From Orbilia blumenaviensis (lineage: Eukaryota; Ascomycota; Orbiliomycetes; Orbiliales; Orbiliaceae), in contig JAVHNS010000007.1 of assembly GCA_036872755.1 (NCBI GenBank), positions 1,860,001-1,924,000 on the forward strand: a stretch of 64,000 nt of DNA. Reading direction: 5' to 3'. The notes beneath the pieces were generated by a model, which saw nothing but the letters and a program-made list of their open reading frames with translations, searched no databases and was not told the origin of the DNA. Position 1 is the stretch's first letter; every line of letters starts with the position of its first letter. The position numbers were made by a program, and so were the translations under genes. Shown piece by piece: positions 34,999 through 47,962 of the stretch.

Positions 34999-36404
34999 TC
35001 TAAAATGAAAATAAACCGTAGAGCGTTTTAAGTAAATATACTGATAGGGTCGAGAACTTTGGAATTTAAAATGGGAAAGAAGCCTGCTTCTCTTGTTTTT
35101 CCGGTAGCGAAAGTGAGCAATATATTAATACCAACGATGGTGTACAAAAAGTAAGGATAGTATATCAGTCAGTTATTCGATGAGGGTAAAGAATATAAGC
35201 AAGTCTATATCATGGAATTAAGGCTTCTTTATAGGTCCAAGCCTGTGAGAATCGTGGTTCTTCCGACTATTGTAGATTGCGGTCTACATTCATGCCGCTA
35301 ATTAACCTCCAAACTCTGTGTTTACTATACGTAAGTAGTAGAAACAAGTTTGTGATACCGTAATATAATAGGAGCATCATCAATATTATGCAGTGGACGG
35401 TATCGATAATCCCTCTCCATATCCAGTAGGTCCTCCGTGCTCCGCATAATTTTCCATAATATGCGGTTTAACTGTAGTGCTGACAGGCCCTGTTGGTGTT
35501 GAGGAGACTGCATCTTTGTTTCATAACCTCGCTTGTCGCCGCAGGCTGACAGGGGCAAGCCTTTCAAGAAAAACGGAAGCCAATTAGCACATCAATGCCA
35601 AAGATAGCCACACCATTTTTATTTGCTGATGAAGCGAGAAAAGATAGAGAAGGCCAAGGGGATTGTTGATATTATCAGTTTCAAAGCTTCGGGGTACGGC
35701 AGGAAATGAGATGTTGCGGGTATGCGGTCATGTGTAAGACAACTCCGTGTTGACGCACAGAATTCAGGAGCTGATATCGATATGTACTGTGTGGTATCGA
35801 TACAGTACCTAACAATCTTGGCAAGCTTGCAATCGGCCATGAAATGGGGACCTATATCCTCTGTATACATTCACTGCCACTAGATTATAATAACCTTAAG
35901 CACTTCTTCAATTACAAATCAAGCTGTAAAAACGTGATCGCTAACACAAAACCTCCGATTTAAAGTACAAACTGATTCCGGATTCCACGACCGTTTTTAA
36001 CTTGGTCAATCAGAACATATGTTATATATAGGGGATACAGGAGTAATATTAAACGCTATAAAGCCTTGGCCGCATAAAAACAATATTGCACCCCAATATT
36101 TACGCGGAGAGCAAGCCGTCGCCAGGACGTCGCCCTAGAACTAGACAAAACATCATATCCTCCAGCTCTGTCGCCATATGTATCTATCCTTGCCATTCTA
36201 GGCACCGAAAAGTCGTGAGTTTGAAGTTGATAATTATATGAGCCTGGCCCCGGAAGATCCGGATATGCACATGTACGGGTGTGCTTGAAATGACCATCGC
36301 TCATTATATGGTTCCAAGTTTAATCATTTGAGTACAAAGGATTGCCGGGCCCCGATGGAACGTCGAATCTGCATGATAACCGCTGCTAGTCTTGGTTCGT
36401 GGAT
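34999..36404. other. Intergenic region
   Basis: Promoter of the Thr-rich gene on the left, the 3' flank of the 52-residue secreted peptide on the right. Short frames lack domains. Nothing else is supported. Confidence 0.4.
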
Positions 36405-36563
36405 TTACAGGTTCTTCGGGGTCACCGTCGGCCCCGGCGCTGGGGTCGGCTTTGGCGGTTCGATAGACAAGCATCTGTTACCGAGGCACAGAATTAGCCC
36501 TGGGATTGGGGCTGCTGTGGCGGCTAAGGCTAGGGCGAGAAGGCTGACGATGTTGAACTTCAT
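36405..36563 (-). CDS. Small secreted peptide with a Cys-x4-Cys loop, 52 residues
   Basis: Reading the minus strand from 36563 gives MKFNIVSLLALALAATAAPI as a clean signal peptide with cleavage near TAA/APIP, then a mature part of about 35 residues that contains the loop CLGNRC and a Pro-rich tail (PPKPTPAPGP) ending before a TAA stop. The Cys-x4-Cys spacing equals that of the pheromone-like peptides, but no KR or dipeptide spacers are present. A TATA-like TATAAAT lies at 36638..36644 (minus). A short secreted peptide is the best reading, but with so few residues chance cannot be excluded. Confidence 0.5.
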   Translation of the reverse strand: MKFNIVSLLALALAATAAPIPGLILCLGNRCLSIEPPKPTPAPGPTVTPKNL

Positions 36564-36637
36564 TTTGGAGTAGAATGAACGTTGAATAATTGTTATTTAT
36601 CCGAACTACAAGTTAGGATGCCATGTGAGTAATCACG

Positions 36638-36644
36638 ATTTATA
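36638..36644 (-). promoter_or_regulatory. TATA-like box of the small secreted peptide
   Basis: TATAAAT on the minus strand, about 75 bases before the ATG at 36563. Confidence 0.35.
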
Positions 36645-39031
36645 AAAAGTATAGGATAGGGATTAGCGCATACAGGCAAAGGTAGATAAATGAATGTATA
36701 AGTAATTATAAAAGATGGACTCTTAAGTTATCGAAGCTAGTATGGTGAAAAAGGAACAAGTAAAGATCTTCAGACAAGAACAAGGTCCTAGGCTCTACTA
36801 TTTATACCCGTTTCTAGAAAACAAGGAGCATATATTCATGCAGCAGGTTGAGACGAAAAATCGGATAAAAACTCGCCTGAAGCCCTAATGGTCCGAACTC
36901 GTGTTCCAATTAAGCGGTGGGATATACGGGAGTCAAGGATAAGCTTGTGTAACACCCTGGGGGTTCTTAATGTTACCTTGATTTTCACTGAAATTCGCAA
37001 CATTCTGGGGTGCTTTAAAACCATCTAATATAGCTCTCGCACTATATCGTTAAATTTTTACGAACTTTTCGTGTACAGGCTAAACACACAAAACAGCCTA
37101 CACGAAAGGCACCAGTCAAAGCGTGCGCGTGGGCGTCGTGAAAAAAATATCACAGGTCTGTGCGTTGCGTATAACATCAAGTTAACGGTTCACTGCATTC
37201 GGATATCTGGGTGCCGGCTCGGCATTCCGTATTGTGCTTGGCCATGGTATGGTGATTTTGATTCAATAATGAAGTGACTATACATATATATTTCGCGTAA
37301 AATCGTCTGCTACATTTTAAAATCCTACAGCAAATTAATATAGTGTTTTTTTTGCCTCTCAAGACATACAATATTGGTTCGGTTTCTCTCCGAGAAATCA
37401 AGCTGTCAACCATAAGTACAATAGGATGCTCCATTGTGAGCCACGGATGGCGGGGTTGGAATACGTTCAAGAATTCTTAAGAACATTGTCTATATTAACA
37501 CGTTTTATTATTGGTGAAACCGGTGGTAGACGCTAGTCATTCCTATTCCCCGGATAATCTTCTTAGGTTGTGGAATCTATCGAATCCCATTCCATTCTGT
37601 GGTCATGTGTGGGTCCAGTCGTGTTACAGATGGACATCAGCTGATGGACACCCGTGGAGGTGGCGTTTTGTTGCATATTCTGTGTTGACTATGAAAATGG
37701 GTGCAACCCCACAGCTGCACAGGTGGGACTTTTCGAAATTTTCGAGAATCGAATTTTAACTTGAGATCCTAGCACTAGAAGACAGGCCCTTGTTAATTAA
37801 ATGGAAAGCAACCTAGGTATCTATCGACTCAATAACCAAGGTCCCCAAGAGCCCAAGACAGATTGATACCAAGATTGCGCGATATCGCAGCCTAACCGAT
37901 TAATAGCTTTCCGAGGACCTGGCAGCTCTCTTGGGTAGCTGGTTGTAAAATTGGCCTCACAGGCCAAGTTACTACAGCATCTATGAATGCAGTCAGGCTG
38001 CCCGTTCTTGCCGTCGATTCCCGCACGGGCTGGGGTCTTTTTGCGGTTCAGCTCGAGCTAAAGCTGTTGGTCCACTGCTGCAGCTTTTAGCCAGCCAATA
38101 CGGCAAGCTCTGTTGTTTCCGGGCATAGCTTTGCCAGATGCTCAAAATTCAAGCGTCTATATGCATGTACCTGCGTAAGCCCCGCTTTTCCTAATGACTT
38201 AACCCCGGATTCTCTAGTCACATCTCCTTTCCCATGTTGCTTCTGTGCATCGTTTTTCGAATTTCTAAGCTTCTTATTGTTGGAACTCGACTGAGCCTGC
38301 CTGCTTTTTTTTTGTACCCCAATCTTGGCACCTTCCCGTTCTAACGTCTGCCAAGCGCAATTACCTGGGATGCCGCGATAAATCTAACCTTGCACCATAA
38401 ACAAACCTCCCCACCTGCATTCCGATGTCGATGGAACCCTTTTTGGAGGCTATCTTCCTTCTTTTTTCCGAACCAGTTGGTCGTCATGCATTGGCACTAG
38501 GCAACTGGAAACACCATTCAGTGTCGCGCGAGTATTGCTGCTCTTTCCAATTCAAGTTATAGCTAAGCAATTCCGAAGCCTTGGCTTATGGGGAAAAACG
38601 AAATAACGATTGCATAATGCAGACGGGTGGCTGCTTTTTGGCTTGTGCGCTTGGGTATCTCGAAATATTGCATATGGACGTAACTTAATAGCACCATCAT
38701 AGCCAGGGCGTACGAGTTATAGTACTAGATACGGCAGACTTTAGACCCCATGCCTTTTAATGTCTCTCTTTCAGCGGACTGGGGGCTTATCTTAAGATCT
38801 TCCAGCGATATCCTTACCCGTCCAACCTATCGACAACTCAGGAAACTGAAATGCTACACCCAAGAACCATGCGGATGACACCGAACCTTCGGTTTTGCGA
38901 ATATAGCTGGTAGCACGACATGCATACGGAAGACTCAATGGAGCATGTATGTAACTAGAGATAACTAGGGGGAGTGATCTTCAGTACATTCCTCGGGTAC
39001 GAAGCCGTGGTCTAGCTAGGAAAGCAAGGAG

Positions 39032-39038
39032 TATAAAG
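39032..39038 (+). promoter_or_regulatory. TATA-like box of the M28 peptidase gene
   Basis: TATAAAG about 118 bases before the ATG at 39150. Confidence 0.4.
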
Positions 39039-39149
39039 AGTGGAGAGGGATCCCCCTTCCTTTGTATTCAACAGGAAATAAATCCCCAGCTTGAGAAGAG
39101 TGAAGGTTTTTTGTTTGTAGTGCCATTCTTTTTTATCTATATTCTAAAT

Positions 39150-40802
39150 ATGAAGGTTTCGACTTTGTCCCTCGCCGCTTTCTTTGCGGTCAGCTGTGTC
39201 GCCACTGAGGAGCTTACCTTGGATAAGGTTGAGGCTGATATCAAGACTGAGAAGTACGTACCTTTTGTCCGTTGAGAACAGAGCCTTTGTCCGTGTGAGG
39301 ATGGGATCGGTCAATGGAACGCTAACTAACCTTTATTTTTGGTCTATAGCCTCCGAAACAACCTTTGGCACTTCCAGAGGATCGCTAAAGAGAATGGCGG
39401 AAATCGCGCCTTCGGCCTGCCCGGCTACAAGGCCTCTCTAGACTTCGTCTACGAGCGTGCCGTTGCTCGATTCGGAAAGCATATGGACACTTGGATCCAG
39501 CCATTCAACCATACCTTCGAGCAGACCCGCAAACTCGAGGTCAAGGGGCCTGATGGCAAGCCTGTTCATGCTATTACTTTGCTATATAACCCTGCTACTC
39601 CAGCTGAGGGTGTTACTGCTCCCTTGTTGAACACCCCAGTCGACGATACTCTCGGTATGTTTTATTACCCTATAGACCAACGGTTGTACAATTGTAAGTA
39701 AGCGAGGGTCAACTAATTCGATAACGTTTTAATAGGTTCAATGTGTCTCCCCGAACAATGGACCGGTGTCGACGCTACTGGAAAGCTCGTCCTCATCAAG
39801 CGTGGTGTCTGCGCCATTGCTGATAAGCTTAAGCTTGCACGAAAGGCCGGTGCTCTCGGTGTCGTTATGTATCATAACATCCCCGGCACTGACTATGGCA
39901 GCGCTACTCTCTCCGCCGCTAACATTGGCCAGCTTGTTCCAGTTGGCCTCATTCCTCTCGAAGTCGGTAGCGCCTGGGCTGCTCGCCTTGCTGCTGGCGA
40001 GAACCTCTCCGCCCATCTCCTCGTCGACAGCGTCTTCGAGACCCGTGAGACTTGGAACTTGATTTCTGAGACCAAGGAGGGTGACCCGAACAACGTTGTC
40101 ATGCTTGGTGCCCATCTTGACGGTGTCCAGGCTGGTCCAGGTATCAACGACGACGGATCTGGCTCCACCGCTCTCCTCGAGATCATGGGATCCTTCAAGA
40201 AGTACAAGGGTTTCAAGAACAAGGTTCGTTTCGCATGGTGGGGTGCTGAAGAATCCGGCCTTGTCGGAAGCTTGTACTACACCAAGAACCTCCCCGAAGA
40301 GGAAGCGGACAAGATCCGATTTTACTTCAACTACGACATGATTGGGTCCCCATACCCGTTCTTCCGCGTCTACCAAGGCCAGAACCCCGGTGATGCCCTT
40401 GGAGCTGCTCCATTGTACGAGTACCTCAGCGAGACTGCCGGTAAGCCAGCTGAGCTTGCACCATTCGGCACATCCTCCGACTATGTCGGTTTCCTTAACA
40501 TTGGTGTTCCAAGCTCTGGATTGTTCACTGGAGCTGGCGCGCCAACCGACCCATGCTACCATCTCAAGTGCGATACCTTGGACAACATTGACTGGTCCGC
40601 GCTCACTGCCAACGCGAAGGCTGCTGCCCGAGCTGCGGCTAAGTTCGCCTTGAGCTTGGAGGGCGTTCCACCAAGAAACAAGACTTCCGTGAACATTAGG
40701 GGACGAGCCAGCATACTAGGTCAGTTCCAGAGATGGGCTAAGATCGAAGATGAGGCCGAGCACAGCCACAGCTGCGCCCACAAGCACCAGAACGTTGTTT
40801 AA
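39150..40802 (+). CDS. Secreted M28 family aminopeptidase with PA domain
   Basis: Exons 39150..39253, 39350..39654 and 39736..40802 give 491 residues. A signal peptide (MKVSTLSLAAFFAVSCVA) precedes an N-terminal region and a protease-associated (PA) insert (GKLVLIKRGVCAIADKLKLA...GVVMYHN). The peptidase M28 core follows, with zinc ligands in order: His of GAHLDG, Asp of NDDGSG, the catalytic and metal Glu pair in WWGAEESG, Asp of NYDMIGSP and His of CYHLKCD. This matches the aminopeptidase Y / leucyl aminopeptidase family, which releases N-terminal residues from peptides outside the cell or in the vacuole. The C-terminus ends in a His-rich tail (AEHSHSCAHKHQNVV), unusual for the family. The signal peptide suggests secretion. 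Confidence 0.93.
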
Positions 40803-43800
40803 ATAATAAACAGTGGTGGTAATGAGTTTATGGAATTTCGGGGAGAAGACGATAGTAATGACGGGTTAGTGGGGAATTATTTTTTAGATACCAGAAGTTT
40901 TGTACAATACCCATTGTTTCGATTCACTTCCTGTATGTACATATTTAGGATAGCGATATACTACTAGATACCAGATTGAGATTAAGACATTTGTTCTTTG
41001 CCTCCCCCGCGTGGAGGGCCTTGAGGGTTGACTAAATTAGTGGTAGTGATCTAACTGCACTTGCTCGAACGCCTGTGGCTACCTAGATGGCTTGATTCGC
41101 GCAAGACATGTCCTACTGCCTTGTGTGTGTTGTTGCAATGTTGCATCAGGATAAGTCCTCGAGCTTACTTGTGAAGGAACACCGATATTGAAAGAGCTCT
41201 GTTCTGTCGGCGGATCAATAGTGCCCCCAATTAATATATTACAATATGCATTGGAAAGATCCCGAAATCATTCACATGCCACGTGGAGGTCAGAAGTTGA
41301 ATCGGTTCAATTCAAAAAGAGACACCAGTGGAACAAGTACAGCGAGCGAGACCGAGGGCGAGAAGTGGCGTCTTTTGTCATAGCAGGACTAGTTTCCTTA
41401 ATGTAAGGACGGGACATTACAGGTTCGTTCGGTCTTCTGCTCTTTTTTGCCTTTGGAAGAACCCGACTTCATGGCCCCCAACAGGCGGCCGGCCGATGCA
41501 TGTCGCCTTGGCGGTGCTGTCACTGTGCAGCCTATTTTGCAAGTGGTGGCCAATGGTAGGAAAGATTGAATACGGAACCTTGGAGTGACAATCAGGCCCA
41601 ATAGAAGGCAACGGCGACACAATAGAGTATACCGGGGGGGAGTGTCGTTGTCCGGGTTGTACCGACGTCTTCTCTTGATAATCAAGCAATGAAGTAGTGA
41701 TATACGTATTGTGAACGTCAAGGCGCATGGGAGTGGTCTATGTTTAAAAAAAGGTAAAATCCCCCGAAATATCGGCGTGAAGGCGCATCTCCTTTCGCGC
41801 AGCAGCTGGCATCGTGACCAGCATCAGGTGCGCAAGGCAGTCTTACCTTTTTTTTTTTTTTCCTTCTCAATCAAGCATAAATTAAAGCACGTCGCCGAAT
41901 TTCATTTCACTTCACTAATGTATCATGTAATGTGTGATGTATGCACACACGATATATCCGCAAGTTTGGTGTTACAGGGTTACAGTTTAGGGAGGACAAT
42001 AAGCTTAAATTTCTCGCTTGCCTCTTGTTCCTCTCATTCTCACACTCTGCCTGTATGACAAGAGGTTCTGACCCGGTGCGGGATACGTGGCGACGATTCA
42101 GTAGATGGTGGTTGCTTCTATCGACATCTTGCGCCTTCCATCCGGTTATGCAAGGTTATACAGAGGGTTCACAGAGTTAACATTGGAACACTAGGTTTTA
42201 TTTCCTTTTCGTTTTTTCGGTTTTTCAGTTTTTGTTTTTCGACGTTTGTTTTTCGACGTTTGTTTTTCGACGTTTGTTTTTCGACTTTCGTTTTTTCGAT
42301 TGTTGGTTTTTGTTTTTTTTGTAGTACTTGTGGATGAGGAATCCAGTTGACCGGTTGGCATGATTGTATGGGGGATGTCCATTCGCTGGCGGGCCGGAAG
42401 CTATTTTGAGGCGAGCAGACCCGGACCTTGTCCGTCTGGAAAGATATCGTATCATATCAGCGCCCCTGGTCTGACCAGGTTTAGGATGGAAAAAAAAAAA
42501 AGGCGAAGAAGAATTCGAGCTGATTAACTACCAGGAACGCAATGGGTTGCAGGAGTACCATCAAGCCGTTCTGGCCTATAGGTTGTGGTTAGCTCCAAAC
42601 CCACCCCATCGAAGGGTTCGTATCTGATAGATATCTCTCTCCACTGTGAAAACTTTTTCTTCTTCGTATCTTTTCGAAAATTTTAAAGGCTCAAATGCTT
42701 AAAAGAGTCTAAAATTTTTTCCTTATATATAACTTTTATTTGTTTTTTTGTTTTTTTGCTTTCGTCTCATCCGTCATTCAATTCCCTCAAATATCTCAAA
42801 GGTCGCGGTCGCCAGAGGGAAAAGCCTTGTAGCCTTCCAGGGACCTGAACAAGGATTCTTATGAGGGTTTAGTAAAAAAAAAAAGAGCTGCTGGAGCTAA
42901 CCCAGGCCGGAGCTAGTGAGCTGCGATACGGGAGAGCTGTGCTATATGGTGGATTATTATATGCGCAAGGCTGTATCGGATTCCAAGTGTCGTCGTCAGT
43001 GACGGTACAATCGTAGAGCTATATGCATCAAGTATACACTAAAACTTACCTGTGATATCCGTAATGCACACCGTAGCCGGGTAGCCTTCTCCGTTTTTGT
43101 TTTGACTTTCTCAGGCATCGCTGGGCATAGAGGGCTAAGAGGTCTTAGAGGTCTTGGGGCCGAGAGGGTCGGTAGAAAGATAGGCTGTGGGTCATCCAAC
43201 TGACAGCGCTTGGTCCCTCTCTAGTCGAGTCTGTCAGGTCTGGTCAGCTTGGGATTGGACCGTATACATCTTCCGCCGTGCTATGAGAAGCGGAAGAGCG
43301 ACAGGTAGCAGGCAAGTTCTCTGCTAGCCCTGATCGATCCAATTTAGCTGGGGTAAAAATTTCCTCCATTGCATCGATTCGACGGGAAATGCGAGATCTA
43401 GAATGAGGTGCTCCCGCCCTTCACTTCTGCCATATACGGAAGGCTCTTTTTTTTACTTGTTTGCCAAATAACCTAGCATAGAACAGGAGCACAGAAAGAA
43501 AAAAAGGCGCAGCCAGTCTTCGGGGAGAAACAAAAAAGAGGTCCCCATGAAGGGAGATATTCGCAATCAATTTTTTTTAAGAAACACTTCAGCGAATATC
43601 ACACTGACATAAAATTTCCGGAGCTAAGCCTTCCATAGCAATTTATTGGTTTTTCTATTGCAAGTATAATGGCAATGTATAATTGAATTTCGACAACTTA
43701 TTTGAACTATGTGTAGAAAGCCTTTATGCCTAGTTGAGCTCTGGGCCGCACGAGACAAGTAGGATACCTTTAATAGAATGCTCGGAAACTACTCGATACA

Positions 43801-46123
43801 AGCATCTTGGTTCCCATTTCAATGGTTATCGATGGGTGGCTAAGCCTCGGGTACGGTTGGGTGGGATGATTAGTTATTTCATCCTATCTCTTTCATTTAT
43901 TTAAGTCTAATTATTTTCACCCTAGTTATTCTTTATCTCCTACATAGTAGTGTACTAGGGCATCAGCGGCCAGATCAGAGTATATTCCTGCCGGGAAGCA
44001 TGAATGATGTATCCGAAATCCGTGCATCAAATTTGAAATCTAATCATTCGAAGATAAGCAAATAAAGCACATAAGAATATGACATAGATAAATACTTTTT
44101 AGCTCGATAATCTATGTATACACTTAGGTACTTATATAGTGTCCCGGATCCGTGTCTAGCTTTGGTTTGCCCGTGTGTTATTTCCTTCTCTTTTCGCCGG
44201 ATCTGCCGCCGGAATTGGTCGACAGATGGTCTATGGATACGGGCAGCCTTAACAGATTCTTCATGAACTTATAGTCGTTTCATTACCATCTATTAGTTCG
44301 TATAGACTCGATGTTAGATAATATATTGGAATTAATATCATCTGGGGATTCACCGCTTGTACAATTGTTTTAGATGATATCCATTGATTGATACAATCGT
44401 TTATCGTTCAGTTACACAGACCGCCATATATGCAGTGACGATGTTTGCATTTGGTAATTCAATATCTTTGTGTATATCATATTAGGCCAAGGGTTTATTG
44501 TCTATTCTAGAAATATAACATGCATATATTGGATAGATACCTTGAAAATTACCTCGGTACTAGTAGTATATATTATAAGCAGTACGCAGGCCAGTAGGCA
44601 GTTAGATAGTTGAGGCAGGTTCGGAGATCTGACATAGCTAGGGCATCAGCCGGGCCCAGGTTAAATCCCAGTCCGGCGCACCAACAATCAACTTGAAGTC
44701 ACAACGTGTTCGCCTTCAGAGAGCCGATGCATACCTAGGTACCTAGGTATGTTATGCACCCTAGTTGGAAAGCTGCAGCTGGGAGCTCCAAAATAAAACG
44801 AGCTGCCTCAGTATATGACTTGGAACGATCCCCCGATAATGTGTTTCAAAGGACTCAAGTGCATGTACCAGGTCAGTACTTAAGAAGCAAGTAGAAGTAG
44901 TCTGGATATCCTTGGTTCTGGACCACATCTCTGCACCAAATTCAACACCAACCAAACGCAGACGCAGCCAACCAAACCAGACTAAACCGCCAACAACGCT
45001 TTTCCACTTCCACCTGCTTCCTCTTCTCCCCCCAGTCTTTCTTCTTCATCGCTCTTCCACCACCTCCACGATCATCACCATCAACCATCATCACCACCAC
45101 TACACGGTCATCATCTCCCCGCCTCATCGTCACTACGAGTCAGTATCATCGCACTGATACTCCTCAGCTTCAGTTTCGGTTTTGGCTTCACGAATTTCGA
45201 AGGCATCGGAAAGGCTTTGCCACCATCCATCCAGCCACAAGTCCTGGCTGCCGCTCTGAAGAACCGCTTGCGCTTCTCTACGTCCTAAGGCGACGTAATC
45301 CCTTGACAAGTTGGAGCCCGTAACCCTTTTTTCTAGTCGTTCTCGGTCCTTCACCGCCACCAAGACGGATTCCATTTCCCAGTCCCGTTTTCTCCTCTTT
45401 CTCAACTCCCTTTTCGAGCCACCCTAACTCGACCTCCGGTGGTTAATTCTGTAGATACCATTCATACTTGTTGCCCACCCGTCAATTTCCTGGAACCACT
45501 GGAGGATCCGAATTCTTAGGTTTTACCAAGAATCAGCACCGAGAAATAGAACGGAAAAAGAGAAAGAGAGAAAGGAAAAGAGAGAAAAATACACAGACTC
45601 AGCTATCCATCTTGTTTTCCCTGCGATTCCTCGGACAACTCTGGGTTTTTTTTTTTTTTTTTTTCCTTGGTCGGTAAGCTGCACAGGACTTGCCGTTAGG
45701 AGATAAGAAAATACCACTTGGACAACCATCGATTCCATTCGCCGACTCCGAGGGACTGGACTCAAGCTTGGCCCCACGTTTTTAGGCAATTTATCACTCT
45801 TGGATCCGGACTCCGAACCATACTCATCGGACGTATACCCAAAAGACCCCGGCCCGTTACTCTTTTTTTTCCCTTTCTCTTTTTAGGTCCCAAGGAGTCT
45901 TTGTCATAGCCTCCCAGCAGAACCGATTTTATCCGCACTTCTACGCACCACCATATTCTGAAAATAGCTTGTGTTCACGAGACACGCACCCGGAGGGTTA
46001 TTACTTCAAACAGGTGTTGTTCATAAGGCCTTGAAATTCCCATCAACTTTCTTCCACTCGTTCGCACATATCTTCATCACGATAGAAACGTCTTAGGTAA
46101 ACGGTACATCGCGGGTTGGAAGT
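40803..46123. other. Long gene-poor region
   Basis: No convincing gene in 5.3 kb. Contents include a 14-base tandem repeat (42235..42290), T-rich tracts, and from about 44900 a pyrimidine-rich zone with CACCAT-type repeats that probably belongs to the long 5' leader and promoter of the phosphatase gene. Many short frames here show no domain. Confidence 0.5.
42235..42290. repeat. 14-base tandem repeat
   Basis: Three perfect TTTTTCGACGTTTG units followed by a degenerate fourth (TTTTTCGACTTTCG), flanked by similar T-rich sequence. Local replication slippage is the simplest explanation. Confidence 0.85.
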
Positions 46124-47962
46124 ATGGGAAACGCGCCTTCGAAGAAAGCGGGCTCCGGCGGGATGCTGGGGAATAATTCTTCAGCATCTCTCCTGAAGGA
46201 TTCCAACGATCAGGATGCCGAAAGCGCATCTACATCCAAGTCGTTGCGTGAGTCTTTGAGGTCGAAGATAGCCGGATCATCGAAGGACAAGGACAGGGAT
46301 AGTAGCAATACCCTCAGTCCGCCTACAGCTGGTACGGCTCTTCCCCTGGACAAGGCCGATAGCGCTTCAATCCGCTCCGCAAAGTCTCAACGTTCGACGG
46401 CAAACCAACAAAACCAAGGTACTCCCGTATCCCCGGTTGCCGCCACTCCCACGGCAGAGAAGTCCTCTACTCCACCCACCTCTCCGACGGACGATTCAAC
46501 ATTAGGTCCAACGTCGCCGGTTAGTGAAGGTGGTAAGGTTCCTTCTCCGCCACCATCTCCTTCCCAGAGCCGGTCCCTAGGGAAAGGTCATCATGCTTTG
46601 GACGAGCCAACGGGAGAGGTTGGTAAGGTTTCCGACAAGCCTGCTGGCCAATCTGGTGCCCATACAGCCTCGGATACTGCCCATCAGGCCCCAAAGGAGC
46701 CCATTCTAATTAGGCCCGCCGGATCGCTCCCTGTTACCCTCGGAAAGGATACCGTGGAGGAAAGCCCTGGAGGTCACTCTCAATTTGGAATGTCAGCTTT
46801 AAATACCTTGGACCTCGATGAAATGATCACTCGCCTTTTAGATGCTGGTTATGCTGGAAAGGTCACCAAGACTGTCTGTCTCAAAAATGCTGAAATCACT
46901 GCAATCTGCTCCGCCGCGCGCCAGGTTTTCCTTAGTCAACCATCTCTTATTGAACTCAAGGCCCCCGTAAAGATTGTTGGTGATGTCCACGGCCAGTACA
47001 CCGACTTGCTAAGAATGTTTGAAATGTGTGGCTTTCCACCTAATGCAAACTTTTTGTTCTTGGGAGATTACGTAGATAGAGGAAAGCAGAGCCTCGAAAC
47101 CATTTTGTTGCTTCTATGTTACAAACTAAAGTATCCGGAAAATTTCTTCCTCTTGAGGGGAAATCACGAATGTGCTAACGTCACAAGAGGTACGATTGGT
47201 TATGATACTCGAACGCCTAAATCTCAAGCTAACTTTCAATTTTCATGATAGTTTACGGCTTCTACGATGAATGTAAACGTCGATGCAATGTCAAGATCTG
47301 GAAAACCTTTGTCGATACCTTCAACACTCTCCCAATTGCCGCTGTCGTTGCTGGAAAGATCTTTTGCGTACACGGAGGTCTATCCCCTTCACTATCCCAT
47401 ATGGACGATATCCGTAATATCGCTCGGCCTACTGATGTACCGGACTATGGGCTACTCAATGACCTACTTTGGTCAGACCCGGCTGATATGCAGAACGATT
47501 GGGAAGAGAATGAACGAGGAGTTAGTTACTGCTTCGGAAAGAAGGTCATTCTTGAATTCCTTCAAAGGCATGATTTTGATCTGGTTTGCCGAGCCCACAT
47601 GGTTGTTGAGGATGGCTACGAGTTCTTCAATGATAGGACACTTGTTACAGTATTTTCGGCTCCAAATGTAAGTATTCGATCTTTTGAACAAACTGCGACA
47701 GCAGAACTAACAACGATTTACAGTATTGTGGGGAATTCGACAATTGGGGCGCCGTTATGGCTGTATCTTCTGAGCTACTGTGTAGCTTTGAGCTTATCAA
47801 GCCCCTAGATTCCGCAGCTCTCAAGAGTCACATCAAGAAAGGCCGAAATAAGAGAAACTCTCTCTACCCCCAGTCTCCTGTAAGCAAACACGCTGAGCCC
47901 ACACATGACTAACGTACTAACGTCATGAACAGCCTGTTACCAGAGGCCCGCAATCATTCTAG
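46124..47962 (+). CDS. PPZ1: PPZ-type serine/threonine protein phosphatase
   Basis: Exons 46124..47189, 47252..47667, 47724..47879 and 47933..47962 give 555 residues. The N-terminus MGNAPSKK is a good N-myristoylation signal. A Ser/Pro-rich, probably disordered region of about 235 residues follows, and then a PP1-like catalytic domain: GDVHGQ near residue 286, GDYVDRG near 314, RGNHEC near 345, and later [21 protein letters not shown], and [16 protein letters not shown] built across an intron. A myristoylated N-terminal extension plus a PP1-like core is diagnostic for the Ppz/Pzl family, which regulates potassium/sodium homeostasis and is inhibited by Hal3 in yeast. The last intron (47880..47932) contains CTAAC branch-like sites and joins a 10-codon end. 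Symbol by analogy with yeast. Confidence 0.95.

Larger units (their letters stand above)
36564..39149. other. Intergenic region
   Basis: Beyond the small peptide's promoter I see no convincing gene. The right end contains the M28 peptidase promoter, with a TATAAAG at 39032..39038. Confidence 0.4.

Noticed and set aside
39738..40562. 274-codon minus-strand frame opposite the M28 gene
   Set aside because: Antisense shadow of a strongly biased coding exon; no domain.
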